A stretch of DNA of 64,000 nt from Amyloporia xantha (lineage: Eukaryota; Basidiomycota; Agaricomycetes; Polyporales; Adustoporiaceae): positions 2,728,001 through 2,792,000 of the forward strand of contig JAYKKR010000002.1 in the NCBI GenBank assembly GCA_036971615.1, in the 5' to 3' direction. The notes beneath the pieces are model-generated. The model saw only the letters and a list, made by a program, of their open reading frames with translations. It was not told the DNA's origin and did not search any database. Shown in pieces: positions 1 through 11,183 of the stretch (its first letter is position 1; each line of letters opens with the position of its first letter). Position numbers and translations under genes: made by a program.

Positions 1-30
1 TCAGCCTATGCGGAGTTGCCCTCGCAAAAA

Positions 31-124
31 TGGACATGTCCGGGATTGAACCGGACCCCTCTCGCAACCACTAACTGACGTCAACATGCTAAGCGAGCGT
101 GATAACCAACTACACCACATGCCC
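31..124 (-). tRNA. tRNA-Ala(AGC) with intron
   Basis: On the minus strand this folds as a tRNA. The 7-bp acceptor stem (GGGCATG with CATGTCC) contains a G3:U70 pair, the identity element of alanine tRNA, and is followed by discriminator A at position 31. The D arm, a CTCGC/GCGAG anticodon stem and a T arm with GGTTCAATCCC are all present. The anticodon loop reads TT-AGC-A, then an insertion of about 20 bases (67-86), then T. The insertion sits between tRNA positions 37 and 38, the canonical site of nuclear tRNA introns, and would be removed by the tRNA splicing endonuclease. The decoded codon family is GCU/GCC. The insertion alone would be odd for any non-tRNA hairpin. I am confident of identity and ends; CCA is not encoded, as expected for eukaryotes. 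Confidence 0.93.
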
Positions 125-288
125 GATATGGGTGTTAATTCAAATATGTCTCATAGTCAATCTAATGTATGCCTAAATGCTGACAGGTAGGCATGAATCA
201 TCATGATCATTGCACTATTGAGCCGTATCCAAGATTCACTCCTGAACTTACACGTCGACACTGAACAGCACTAGTAGTGGCCGCAAAA

Positions 289-1808
289 TTATAACTGGGC
301 ACGTTTGACACGATCACCAGTGCTCTTGATTTTGATCACGACTTTGCCAAACTGCTCCCCGCGATTGATCAGCTCGAACCCGTCTTCCGCTGACTCAAGC
401 CCGTCCAGGATGTGCGATACAACAGGGACGATGCGGTGTTCGGCGATGAATTTCGTCGCGTCAATGAGATCCTTGTGTGAACCCATGGTCGACCCTGTGT
501 GATTGCGGACTGAGAAATGCCCACAGATACAGGAAGAGGAGGTCCTGGTGTTACTGACCGATGAGCTGCTGGTTCTTCAGCACTTCGCGCATGGTGAGGG
601 AGACCGTAGGCTGCGCTGTCCTGTGGGTAAGGAAGGTGTGAGCGGCGGTTTAGGTTTACAGCGGGTGGCTGATACTGACATGCCGTAGACGACTACCCGG
701 CCGCCCGTTTTGAGGACCTTAGTTGTCCGTGCCACAATGTCGCCTCCGCCTGAATCAATGACCGCACTCAGCGTTGGCATGTTCAGACTGTTCTTCTTCA
801 AGGTCTGTTCAAGCTGTACGTGCCATTTATCTGCGTGCTACGAGATCAGACAAATGTGTCTCCGAGGTCAGAAGCGGGTGAATACTAACCAGCCTTATAG
901 TTGAACCCTGCTTTTGCACCTAGGTCGACCGCTTTGCGAATTTTGTCTTCAGACCCGCTTGTGACGTACACGTTCGCGCCGTGCGCGAGACAGATTTGCA
1001 TGGCGAGCAGAGCGACTCCTCCGCCGATGCCTGTAATGAGAACATTGTCACCTTGCTGAACACGCGCATTTACCACGGCGGCTCTGATTAAATTGAGGAT
1101 GGAGAGATTTCAATTAGATTGCACAAGCACTAAGCCAGTGCTATGTATACTTGCCTCCAAGCAGTGACGCCGCCGACGGGCCATGCGGCAGCGTGTTCGT
1201 CATCAAGATAAGCAGGTGTTTGGATAACTTGATCGCGCTCAACGACGACGTATTCGGCGAATGTGCCGATGGGATAAAGGCTCCCTCCGCCAATGATAGC
1301 GAATCTGACGGCGGATGTGCATAATGGACAAACCAGCCTCGAGAAGAACCTACGTGGATTCTGGTGCATCTGGATGTTTTTCCCAACCCCGCATTGGGAC
1401 TAAGAAGACTCGCTTTCCTAGCAATGGGTCATTGCTATCGGCCGATGCCACGACGGTACCTTCGGGTTCTGTTTCAGATATACAGCAGCGATAGTTGATG
1501 TATGCAGCCCATCACACCTGCACCGTCGCCACCGAATGCGACTCCAAAAGCGATACTTGGATATTGGCCCTTCCGTATCCAGACCTTACGCCGCGGCCGT
1601 CAGACGTCCGAAGATACAACATAGCGGAGCGTACATCTCTGTGATTGAACCCGGCAGCGCTTATCTGGACCAGTACATGCCCCTTCTGCAACGGAGGAAT
1701 GGGCAGTTCCTCGAGAGATGCATCGTGATAGAGCGGCTTGCGGTCTGAGGGAGACTTGCGCACGACGATGATCTTGGTGCTCTCTGGGAGTTTCGCGCTT
1801 GCAGACAT
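289..1808 (-). CDS. MDR-family quinone oxidoreductase / YogA-like alcohol dehydrogenase
   Basis: A medium-chain dehydrogenase/reductase split into several exons. The N-terminal GroES-like part has a conserved FNHRD motif (near 1660), followed by the segment VIQTPAYLDDEHAAAWPV (about 1190-1250) and the nucleotide-binding Rossmann segment with ITGIGGGVALLAMQ (about 1000-1060). A glycine-rich second half follows (IDSGGGD near 760), and the C-terminus ends in VVIKIKS. The family reduces quinones or aldehydes with NAD(P)H; this branch resembles proteins called zinc-type alcohol dehydrogenase-like YogA, although I see no cysteine-rich structural zinc loop. The start is the ATG at 1808, which gives a natural N-terminus MSASAKLPES. 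It is divergent from the TFIIIC gene, with 246 bases between start codons. The true substrate cannot be told. Exon borders were only partly traced. Confidence 0.82.
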
Positions 1809-2054
1809 GGTGATGCTAGAAGCTGAGAGGCGGGCGGTAGGTGAGGCTATTTTGCTCTAGGTATAAGCTGTAGGGAGGACACCGCATGTGTATGAGAGTC
1901 CCAAGCATTCTATTGCATTGGGGTCACGGTTCGCAGTCAGGTGCAAGTACTCACGCTAAATAAGGCAGCTCACCTGCCCTATCCGGACTTTGCGTGGGAT
2001 CTGAATGGTTTTGCGCGATCGCGGTCACGTTCTTTTTCCCCACAACCTCGCACG

Positions 2055-5000
2055 ATGAGCAGGCAGCTCCGCTCTCGCGCGTCCCGCCCAAACTATGCAG
2101 CTCTTTTCCAGTACGACGACGGCGATGCCAACGGTGCGGGCCCCTCTCATGCGACAGCCCCCATCCTCGACGAAGGAGACAGCGGCAGCGATTTTGCTCC
2201 AGAAGAAGCCGTGGAAGAACAACAGGGCGAAGACGAGGAGGACGACGACGACGACGACCAGCTGGAGGACGAAGTGCCCGGAGACAGCCTCAGGCAGTCC
2301 AGGCAACCCTCGGAGCATCTCACCGACCGCGAAGGCTCCGTGATTGTAGTGTCTACCCCCGCCCCGAAGCGCAAGGCAAAAGAAAAAAAGTCGGTCTCTC
2401 TAGTCCCAGGACTCACCTACACATCGACGCGCCAGAACTATGTCCTCCCCAATTTGCATCATCGACACCGAGCCGTGCCTCTTTTCGATAGGGGCGGGCC
2501 AGTGGAACGTCTTCTGCAGTCTCCCGCGCCATTCGCTGCCCCTTCAACAACGTCGACAAACAGCTGGTCGTTCGACCAGATCAATGAACGCGTGAGCAAG
2601 TCATGGGGGTTCAGTGTTGGTGCTGGCCCGCTCTGGGAGCTTATGGAGGATAGGGGGTGGTTCAAGGAGTCGTTGGCCACAGGAGGGGAAGATTGTGCGG
2701 AAGAGAAGACTCGGCGACCGAGAGTTCATGAAGCGGTGAGAATACAGAGGTTGGATGTCATAACTATCCAGTGCGTTCCCTCCAGCTAGAGTCTATATAT
2801 GCTGTCGTCGATATTTGACGAAAATAAATCAAGAGATGCTGCACCTTACCTACCCACCGATGTGAACACGACGGAAGATGGAACGCTGAAGCCGCCGCCA
2901 CCTGTGCCATGCTCCTTTGGCCCGTTTGGAAAACAGACACGCGTAGAAATGAAGATGTTCGAGACGCGTAAAATCGGTATGACTTTTCTTTCTCAACGCA
3001 CGTATGGGCCGTCAAGACGTCATACACAGATGACTTCATCCCTGGGATCAAATCTCATGTCTTCAACCCTGGGACACCGGCATGGGGCCTCTCTTGGTGT
3101 CCAATACACCCAGATGACCGCACCCGTAAGTAGGACCTTCGCAAAGCAACGTATCTACATATCGAGCAGCTGCCTCCTCCCCTAGGCTACGCCCACAAAC
3201 AATACCTCGCGGTCGCACCCTTCCCCACATCTGAACACTCCCCCTCCATCGGCGTGCGTGCGCATCGGCCCTCCAACGCCTGCATACAGATCTGGTCTCT
3301 CAGCCGCTCGCAAGATGTCATGGATGTCGACAGCACGGCGGTCGATGACCCAGGTGAGATGCGCTGCGAGATGGTGCTGTGTGTCGATAGCGGGCCTGCG
3401 TTCGAGCTGAAGTGGTGTCCGTTGCCGTCGAATGACCCGGTCCAGGTATGAGTGATCCGCCATCCCGCCTTTTCATCGCCTATATGCGCCGTCCTTTCCC
3501 TCACCGTGCGCTCATGCATATTCCCATCTTTGATCTACAATGGAAAGTCACCGGAAAACGGGTCTTCCCCACGCAAGCTAGGGATTCTTGCCGGCACGTT
3601 CGAAGATGGGTCGCTCTCGCTATATGTGGTCCCGGACCCTGCTAGCATTTCCGTAGACAGAGAAGCCAGGCCTTCTCAGCCCATTTTCTGTAAGTTAAGC
3701 GTGCCTCTGCAACTTCCTGACAAAATCTTGATATCCGTCCCCGTGCATACAGTGCGCATGACGAAGCCATTGCTCCGCATTGAGCTGGAAGAAACTATGT
3801 GCTGGGCTATGGACTGGGCCAACAGCGAAGTTATAGCCGTCGGGTGTACGAACGGTTTGTGCGCAATGCATATATTATCTTTCCAATTATTGAACACTGT
3901 GACAGGGAACATTGCTGTCTATAACATTGGAGAGGCGCTGAAGGCTGGTGAATCATCTGCCCAACGTATGTCTTTAACAATATTACCATCTCATCCTTGA
4001 CCTGACGGTCCGCTATTGCAGGTTTCCTGCCCACGCACTACTTCACCGTGCACCAATCGGCTATCCGCACTCTTGCATGGGTCCGTGCACCGGTGACATC
4101 TGCAAGCGGAGAACGCACTGCGGACAATCCGACGATTATCGTGAGCGGGGGATATGATGGCGTGGAATGCCTCTCAGATATCAGGGAGCTCGTCGGGAAC
4201 GTCATGAATCGCACGCGAGGTCAATTTCCATCCACTCCTTTGAACTCGCAGTTCGTTGACATCCGGGCAACCCCACCGGCCGTTCACAGACGTCATTCAT
4301 ACGCTGAGCTACTCGACCTACTGCGGGGGCCCAATCGCTATTGATCACGAGAACATCGTTAAGACGTTCTCATTGTCTCCGAGCATGCTGGGGAGAGGTC
4401 ATACTATCCTGGAGCCTGACGGGCCTGCATGGGTGCGGTGCCACAGAATATAGTTTATCTGATTTCAATCGAAGGCTGAGCCATTCCACAGAGTCTCGCC
4501 TCGTCCGACTACCACCCTCAGCTCGCTGTCGGTGTTACAGACGGCAGCTGCTTGACGACGAACACGCTGAGGGCTACGAGGCGGGGCGGATCAGTTGTGA
4601 GTGCACGCATTTAGGCCCAGACACAGATATTAACAGTCCGTACTACGCTTATCACACGTAGCCTTTCCTCGTACACAAAATATACCAGCTTGATTACAAC
4701 CGCAATGACCACGAGTGGCGGATGCTCGAGAAGTTCCTGCCGACGGTAAGCTCCCGCGCGTATCTTGTTGTTTTTTGCGCGTCCTTACGCCCCTCGGGAC
4801 GTCAGGAAATGCTCGACCGCCAGACTGCCACCCGGAGCAACAAAGTCCTCCCCGTCGGCACTGGCGCGTGGCCGCGCGAAGTCGCTGTGCAGCGGGTCGT
4901 CTGGAACGACGGCAACGGGCTGGCGAATGCGCCTTTCCTGGTGTCGTCCACTGGGTCGGGCTTATGTCGGGTGGACTGGCTGCCGGGGAAGTGGCACAAG

Positions 5001-5081
5001 GGTCGCGTGCCGTATCATGGAATTCAGAGAATCAGGGGAGAGGTGGGCGATGTGGGCGATGTCAACGAAGAATCCGACTAG
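2055..5081 (+). CDS. TFIIIC WD40 subunit (TFC6/Sfc6/GTF3C2-like)
   Basis: Probable subunit of the tauB (B-box binding) half of transcription factor IIIC, which recruits Pol III to tRNA genes. The chosen start ATG at 2055 opens MSRQLRSRASRPNYAALF. An acidic, low-complexity stretch follows (runs of E and D near 2220-2280) and then a basic segment with PKRKAKEKK. The rest, spread over about nine exons, has WD40-like blades: ACIQIWSLSR (near 3290), GILAGTFEDGSLSLYVV (near 3590), IAVGCTN joined to GNIAVYNI (3830-3930), IRTLAWV...VSGGYDG (4060-4160), and a last blade ending GLCRVDWLPGKWHKGR. The arrangement (acidic/basic N-terminus, degenerate WD40, the VHQSAIRTLAW block) matches fungal Sfc6 and human GTF3C2. 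The stop is TAG at 5079-5081. Exon ends around 2770-3180 and 4440-4700 are uncertain. A WD40 protein of another complex is the main alternative. Confidence 0.75.
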
Positions 5082-6615
5082 TTGAAGTAGCGACATAGAT
5101 GTTCATTTTGGCAGAACGCAATACAGATTCAAATTGATCGTGCTCTGATGCATGCGCGCTTAATGAACTGCCCAGCTGCAGATTTCATGCCGACTTGTTT
5201 CACAATGCATGGTTCATACATTGACGTTGGAAGTCAATCTCTCCTAGTGCGCCATCAGATCGATCAGAGGGACTTCAGACCTGAGGCGCTCATTGATATA
5301 ATGTACTATCACCTATTATTTGAGAGGGCTTTGAACTTCCATGCCTCTTGTGCATGTCAATTGCTTGCAAGGACATGTCTGCCCAGGCACCTCGAGTATC
5401 ATCCGGACTGGGATGATGGGCCATGGGAGCAAGACGTGCGTGATGCCAGGCAGTGACTTGATGGGTCCAGATGATCGGGCTTCGTTGCACCTACTCCGCC
5501 ATGTTGGCTTCAGCCACGCAACCTACCTGGATTGGTCTGAAAACGCCTCCTGCCAATGTTATGCGTTATGATCTTCACCTTGTACTTTTTCCAAAAGGCT
5601 CTTGGTCTTCCTTCATACATATCTTGGCCACTAGCACGGCCGACTATTGGCCGGCTGCAGCCTCTGTCTCTACAAGTTCCTCTCCTCAACCTGGTTACCC
5701 ATGATGGCCGATGTACCATATCCTTCTACTGATGGCCTCAATACTGGTCATTTCTTCCGATATAGCGGCTACTACGCAAAACCAATCTCCCTGCCTGCAA
5801 GGTACGTCTTCTCGGGTCTTCCGTTTCACGCGCTGAGGCTGGCGCATGCTGAGGCAACATGCAATATGACTGGAGGTTGGTTGACCAGGCATATCATTTC
5901 AGAGGACTGGCACATTTGTGCCGGGGATGAAGCCAACAGCAGAAAGAGAGTATATGTGTTCTCCAGCTCCAGTGCGTCGTACACATTGTGTGATCTAGAT
6001 GTCATGGCGTGTGTATGCATGCGCCGCGCGATGTTGCGATGCAGAGATCCTTCAAAGGCAGGATCCCTTGCCACATAGCTATGAACGGGGAGCATCGAGG
6101 TAGTGCTGGCTTGTGTATATCAATGATGAAACGGTAGACTCGAGGCCAGGCACGTTAGCATGGCAGAATGCCTCCCTGATACAAAACAGCGATGTTGTAT
6201 ATGTTGCATGCTGCGTATAGGCGGCCACGCTCATACCATAGTCACCAAACTTATACATTTGGAGGATATGTGTATATCTGTTCTCCATCATTGTACGGGT
6301 GACGACCGCGCCGGGCCCGCTCCTTTTGGGACTTCTTTAGGATCATCGACTCATGCTCATTATATGGAGGGCCGAGTCAATATATGGCAGTGGAAATATG
6401 TAATAATATGAGCCGTGCCATCATCTGCCTGCTGCGGTCTCTTTCTGGCTGCATTCGTGCCTACATCGAGGACCATACATCTGCCGAATGCACATCGGGA
6501 GCCTCTCCTAGTCATTGTCGCCCAAATCAGCACGCTTGCGGCTGCATGCGGCCACCTCCACTTTCTGAGACGCCTCGTGCCCCCTTTGCGATATCACAAC
6601 TTCTCCGTCCGCCGC
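5082..6615. other. Gene-poor intergenic stretch
   Basis: About 1.5 kb without a convincing gene. The open frames present (longest 143 codons at 5647-6078) have no recognisable domain, no usual splice sites around them and read through compositionally ordinary DNA on both strands. I see no transposon ends or tandem repeats. The right end is the upstream region of the small gene starting at 6700. Confidence 0.6.
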
Positions 6616-6623
6616 TATATAAA
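6616..6623 (+). promoter_or_regulatory. TATA box (TATATAAA)
   Basis: A perfect TATATAAA lies 77 bases upstream of the ATG at 6700 and is preceded by a GC-rich stretch. Spacing fits a core promoter with a transcription start about 30 bases downstream. It supports the reality of the small gene that follows. Confidence 0.65.
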
Positions 6624-6699
6624 CGGAGCAAGCATCGTGTCGGCTTTGTATTCTACCTTATCGACTCTCAATTCACCTCTCATTCGTTTGTCCAAGAGG

Positions 6700-7358
6700 A
6701 TGCCCTCTTTGCCACACAGCAGCCTCAAGAAACGGTCCCTAGGATCGCAATCACCCTCTTTATTTCCAGCCACTCCAACGACGCATCAAGTACCTTTGCA
6801 TGGTCACCGCAATCTCGCCCATCGCTGGAATCGACGTGCGGACAAGACTTCATCGATGCTCCACCAAGACCTGATGGTAAGTCAGAAGGTCATTCCTTCC
6901 GCCATTACCCACAAAACCTTCAACGACGCGTGTATCCAGCAATCGGTGGATTATCGCTACGACGAAGACGAAGAATCCGAGGAGTATCGGTCAAGCTTTG
7001 TTCTCGTGTGTTTTGTGCCTTCACCATGTCGTGTATAGCGCTGACGTTCTGATCAAGTCGGACATCTTTGAGGACGACGAGATAGAAATAGAGATATCAC
7101 CTATTCTCCCACCTTCCCCATCTAACTTGGATGCAAGACGATCGCGCGGCCGTAGAAACCGGAAAGGTCGTCTGGCGGCTCTGATTGCGGTGAGTGATCT
7201 TGCATGTTCACTTAATATATTTGTTGCATCTCATGGGCGTCACTCTGTACGTGTAGAACACGGTGTGCATCCTCCGCGAGAAATCGCGCAACCGAGCTGG
7301 GTGTCCGGGTCACACATGTCATCAAGCTTGCCAGGAAGTGCATGCTGATCACGCGTGA
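6700..7358 (+). CDS. Small basic/acidic protein of unknown function
   Basis: Not recognised. From the ATG at 6700 the protein begins MPSLPHSSLKKRSLGSQS. It passes a Ser/Pro/His-rich half, then an acidic patch (YRYDEDEESEDADVL) and a short acidic segment EDDEIEIEISPILPPSPS, and ends in a basic block (RRSRGRRNRKGRLAAL) plus a Cys-containing tail. Three introns can be placed with good consensus: GTAAGT...CAG (63 bases, just after 6874), GTATCG...TAG (55 bases, just before 7039) and GTGAGT...TAG (starting near 7190). The frame stays open across all of them and stops at TGA 7356-7358. A TATA box sits 77 bases upstream. The frame-preserving splices make it a likely gene, perhaps a small nuclear protein, but no function can be given. 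Confidence 0.55.
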
Positions 7359-7567
7359 AATTTGCTCTGAACCCGTGCATCCACACAACCTTCCAAAGCA
7401 CTAGATTCTATTCTTGTAATTGATACGTAAAGATGTTGTACCGTAGCAGACTCAAATTAATGGAGCTGTCCGACTGTCAGTGCTCGTGACAATAATTTGT
7501 GTGACCTTGAGCGTGACGACGTCAACGAGACCCGTAATACGTGGTCACGAGTATGTCCTGTCACACA

Positions 7568-8007
7568 ATGTCTTTCCTTCGTGCTCTGCGAGGACCACCG
7601 GCGTTCAGGGCCTGGTATCCTGCCCGGAGATGCTACGCTAGCCAGGTCAAAGCTGCGGAAGCAGCACCAGCGCAGGCGAAGGCCTCTGACGTGAAGAAGG
7701 AAGATGGTTCAGAGGGTGAGCGACTCGCAATTATTGTTCCCTTTTACGCCTCATCAGCCTTGCATGCACTCTAGCCGTATCGAGGTCATCATGCCCTGAG
7801 AACACCATTCTGGGAGGCGTCACATACCTCAAAAATCAGCCTCCAGTTCTAGCGCAGGCGGACGATGCGTATCCTGAATGGCTATGGACATTGCTGGAGC
7901 CTAAACAGCTGCCTGATGACGGGCCGGGAGGCAAGGCGGAGAAGTATCAGTTGAGGAAACAAAATCGGCAGCGGATACGAGATCAGAACTTTATGAAGAC
8001 GCAATAG
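7568..8007 (+). CDS. MRPL37: Mitochondrial large-subunit ribosomal protein mL54
   Basis: Component of the mitochondrial 54S ribosomal subunit (mL54, yeast Mrpl37). The start ATG at 7568 opens MSFLRALRGPPAFRAWYPAR, an Arg-rich presequence with no acidic residues, as expected for import. An Ala/Lys-rich linker follows. After one intron (GTGAGC from about 7715 to TAG near 7773) comes the family core: SSCPENTILGG, then YLKNQPP, then the hallmark YPEWLWTLL, and a basic tail KYQLRKQNRQRIRDQNFMKTQ-like segment before TAG at 8005-8007. The CPENT, YPEWLW and RK..RQ..R elements in that order are diagnostic. The length of about 120 codons matches the family. The exact 3' splice site is ambiguous by a few bases. 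Confidence 0.88.
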
Positions 8008-8399
8008 ATTGGCTAACGAGGCCGTTTAATATCCAGGTGAGTTCTTTAGCCCGTTCGAAATACTATAAGCCTAACCCATTCATAGTCTAATGTTTCTTAC
8101 ATTATTACGTGCATTACATTTGGGGTTTCAACGATTATCAGTTCTCGACATCGATTTCTGGTCGCACGATGGTTTCATGAGGCTTTCTGGGGATGGATGT
8201 CTTGTTTACCTGTGTTCTGTGGAGAGCTCATCAGCTGCGACAGCTACAGGCCGTCATCATTTGATTTGGGATGGCTACAAGTGCTATTGATACATAGACC
8301 ATGCTCGATGAAGGGCAAAAGTCTCAGTCACTTCTCGACAATCATATCATGAACCGTATATTAATCGATCTATGTCTGCTTGTCGGCCTTGATCATTGA
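8008..8399. other. Intergenic, convergent 3' regions
   Basis: About 390 bases between the mL54 stop and the Hel2 stop. This is the 3' flank of two convergent genes; a GTGAGT...CATAG pair near 8037-8085 might be a 3'UTR intron of mL54. Nothing else seen. Confidence 0.5.
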
Positions 8400-10937
8400 T
8401 CACTGTGTAGGGAACGAGCCTAAAGTGAACAGTGTCTGTTTCTGCTTCCCTTTTCCCTTCTTTCCCTTCCCAGTTGTAGGTTCGTGGGATGCAGTCTCGC
8501 CTTCCGCAGGCGCCGACGAGCTGTTGCCATTCGCTCCATTCGTACTGCCTTTGTCGGAGCTCCAGGCTGGCACTGAGGGAGTAGATTCACCGAGGATCTT
8601 CTTCAGGGACTGGTTTCCGCTTACAGCCGACCTTGGTACTCGGGTCGTGTTCGAAGTCGGAAGCTCAGGGAAGGCAGATTTTGAGAGTGTGGGTGTAGCC
8701 TTGGTCACTTTTGCACTGGCGCCTGGACCAGGTATTGATGTAGGGCCTCGCGGAGCGACCGGTGCAGGTGCAGCTGACGACGCCGACGCCCATGGCGTAT
8801 TACGCTGTGGTTGGCGGAAGGGGGGGTTGGCGACGACCGGGGCAGCAGTGTGTAAGGGAGGGAAGCGATCAGGCGGTCTAGGAGGAGCACCGGACGAAGT
8901 GGAAGACGATGAAGCTGCTGCCCTTGCAACACGATCCAAGAGCTGTCTTGATGATTGTGTAGAAGTTCGCGCGGACGTTGAATTTTTGGCATTCAAGATG
9001 CGGCCGCCTGTTATCCCAGCCCATTGTGTACCCGTGGAGGTTGGCACAAGCTCCGGGAACTGCCCGCGTTGCTTAAAAAGGATCCATATGTGAGCAGACG
9101 ACGTAGGCTTTAACTGAAGTGTGCTCACCTCGATCTTGAAGCCATTCCAGGCTGCCAGTAGATCTCTTTTCTTGTCTTCCTCATCTATGTGATCCACTAT
9201 TACGTTTACAATGCCTGCGGTTCCGTCGAGATTACGGTCCAAGACATTCCAGGCGGTCGAAATGAGATCCCGCGCAGCAGACTCTGAGACGCGATAAGAT
9301 CGAATTGCTGCTTGAATCGCGGGAACAGCAGCAGAGGGATTTGGTGCAACAGCATTGATCCGCGCAATAAGAGCTGCATTCCGCCTGGCTGCATGGTTAG
9401 AAAAATGTAGCCACGATTAATGTTGAAAGAACACGAACTCGATATTTCCTGACTCTCCATCCGCATGCCCTGGAGAAGGCGACTGTCGTCTGCTTGGTTG
9501 TTGGCTCAGATTCGGGTTTCTATTGATGTCTGACGTCTCTGTAGTAAGGCTGCCATTGAACGCTTCTCGCCTTCGACCGCCCGCACCGTTCGGTCGGGAA
9601 GGACCTGCGGGGACTGGGGTCGTAGGCGGTTCTCGCTCTCGTCGATCTCGCCGGCCTCGTCTTCCCCCACCTACTTCTTCAAATTCAAATTCCGCTTGGA
9701 TGCGCATGGCATCCTTTTTATCTCTGGCAGACATTTCCGCCCCATGCTCTTCCACCATATGAGCCTTGAGGTCCAGCGCTGAGCCAAAGACGACAAACTT
9801 GCGTGCTTGACATTGCGGCTGCATACAGGGATGATGCGCATGATTGAAGTGTTGCTCCTGGACTGATGGTCAACTTCATTACGACAATGTATGATCAGCA
9901 GCGACGCACCAAAGCATCATAATTCCGGAAGCTAAACAGGGGTCAGAATTGGACTGATGGAAAAGGATACTCACTCACTACTGGTCTTTCACTTCAAGGC
10001 GCTTACAGATGAAACACTCTTCATGCTTCTCTCTCATATGGGCGTAGAGTTCGTCGTCCCCGAAGAAACATTCTCGGCAGAACTCGCAAAGAGGATGGAC
10101 CCCTCCTTCGATTTGTTGCTTCGGGTCTGAACCACGACCATGAGACCTGTGCATTGATGGTAGATGGAGAGGCAGGATGTTTGGAGGGTAAAGAGCGTGT
10201 TCATGGGCAAAGACCTTCTTGGATCGGATACACAGATCGCTACCGCCAGAATATATTTTATTGTAGCCGCGTATAATACCTTTCAGCGGGGGAACACTTA
10301 CCACATCAACTTGCCATGAACGGCACGGGTGTGAAGCTTGAGGTCACTCCAGCCGTTGCCAATGTAGTCGCAATCGGATTCGGGGCAATTGAACCGGAGG
10401 AGAATGAGAGTCTCTTCCATCATCTCCTGTGTCTCGAAAGATATAGATAATTTAGGGTCCTTATACGGTATGTTATCGGGTGTGTAGGACGCCCATGGCG
10501 CATCTGGAGATGTAGTAAATATTACTGAAGGTTGTGGTTCCTGCATGATGTTCATCAGTGACCGCCTATAGGAAGGTGACTGGACGCTTGTAGTCAGGAT
10601 TAAGGCCTCTAATCAAAGTGCTCACCTTACAGAAGGTACATTCTAGCTTCTTGTATAGGGCTCTGAGCCGTAGAGCACAGACATGGCAAGTCCGGTGATT
10701 GCACTCGGACAGTGAATAGTATTTCACAAGCTCTGCACAGATCCAACACACCGCACTATCATCTGCCTCGGCGGGTTTTGTGTCTATAGTTTCTGTCATC
10801 TGGACAGTTTCCGAGGGCGGTGGACTGTCCAACGCTCGCTCTACCGGTTTGTCTTGGTGGGATCCTCGAGGTGCTCCCCGACCTCTGTTTCCCCTTCGGC
10901 CGCGCGGTCCCCTTGTGCGTGTCTGGATTGAAGACAT
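8400..10937 (-). CDS. HEL2: RING E3 ubiquitin ligase Hel2/ZNF598
   Basis: Sensor of collided ribosomes that ubiquitinates 40S proteins and starts ribosome-associated quality control. The start ATG at 10937 gives MSSIQTRTRGPRGRRGNRG, a basic Gly/Arg N-terminus. The RING follows near residues 65-105 with CWICAELVKYY, CNHRTCHVCALR and CTFCK. Next come C2H2-type fingers in the Hel2 order: FNCPESDCDYIG...LKLHTRAVH (10300-10420), CEFCRECFFGDDELYAHMRE..H and CFICKR (10000-10090), and a last finger with FGSALDLKAHMVEEHG (about 9750). Then come the linker AEFEFEEVGGGRRGRRDR, a Pro/Ser-rich C-terminal part and a lysine-rich end (GKGKKGKGKQKQ). Several introns interrupt it. The RING plus multi-finger layout is specific to this family. 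Exon borders between 9240 and 9420 were not fixed. Confidence 0.9.
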
Positions 10938-11183
10938 ATGTATGGCGAAAAGATACTGTACTGATGACTAGACAGAGCGTAATAGCGGCAGATGTCAGAG
11001 AGGCTCGGAGCCGATCGAGTCGTCCCGGGCCAGCCACTGAGTCTGCAGACGGATTACTAATTACGGAAAGTCTCCGAAAACAGTGATTCTTGATGAGAAA
11101 ATAAACATATGCGACCGTCACGAAGCCCACATTCCAAATCCCATAATTTACATACATAGAAAATACAGTAACTTTGCGTCCAC

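Noticed and set aside
5647..6078. 143-codon open frame in the first gene-poor stretch
   Set aside because: No domain, no splice context, and overlapping open frames of similar size on the other strand.
6117..6182. Box C/D snoRNA (ATGATGA at about 6123, CTGA about 55 bases later)
   Set aside because: The terminal stem is weak, there is no C'/D' pair, and such short boxes occur by chance. I could not check guide complementarity to rRNA.
8380..9093. 237-codon plus-strand open frame
   Set aside because: It lies antisense to the last Hel2 exon, whose reading frame has the expected low-complexity C-terminus; the plus frame has no domain.
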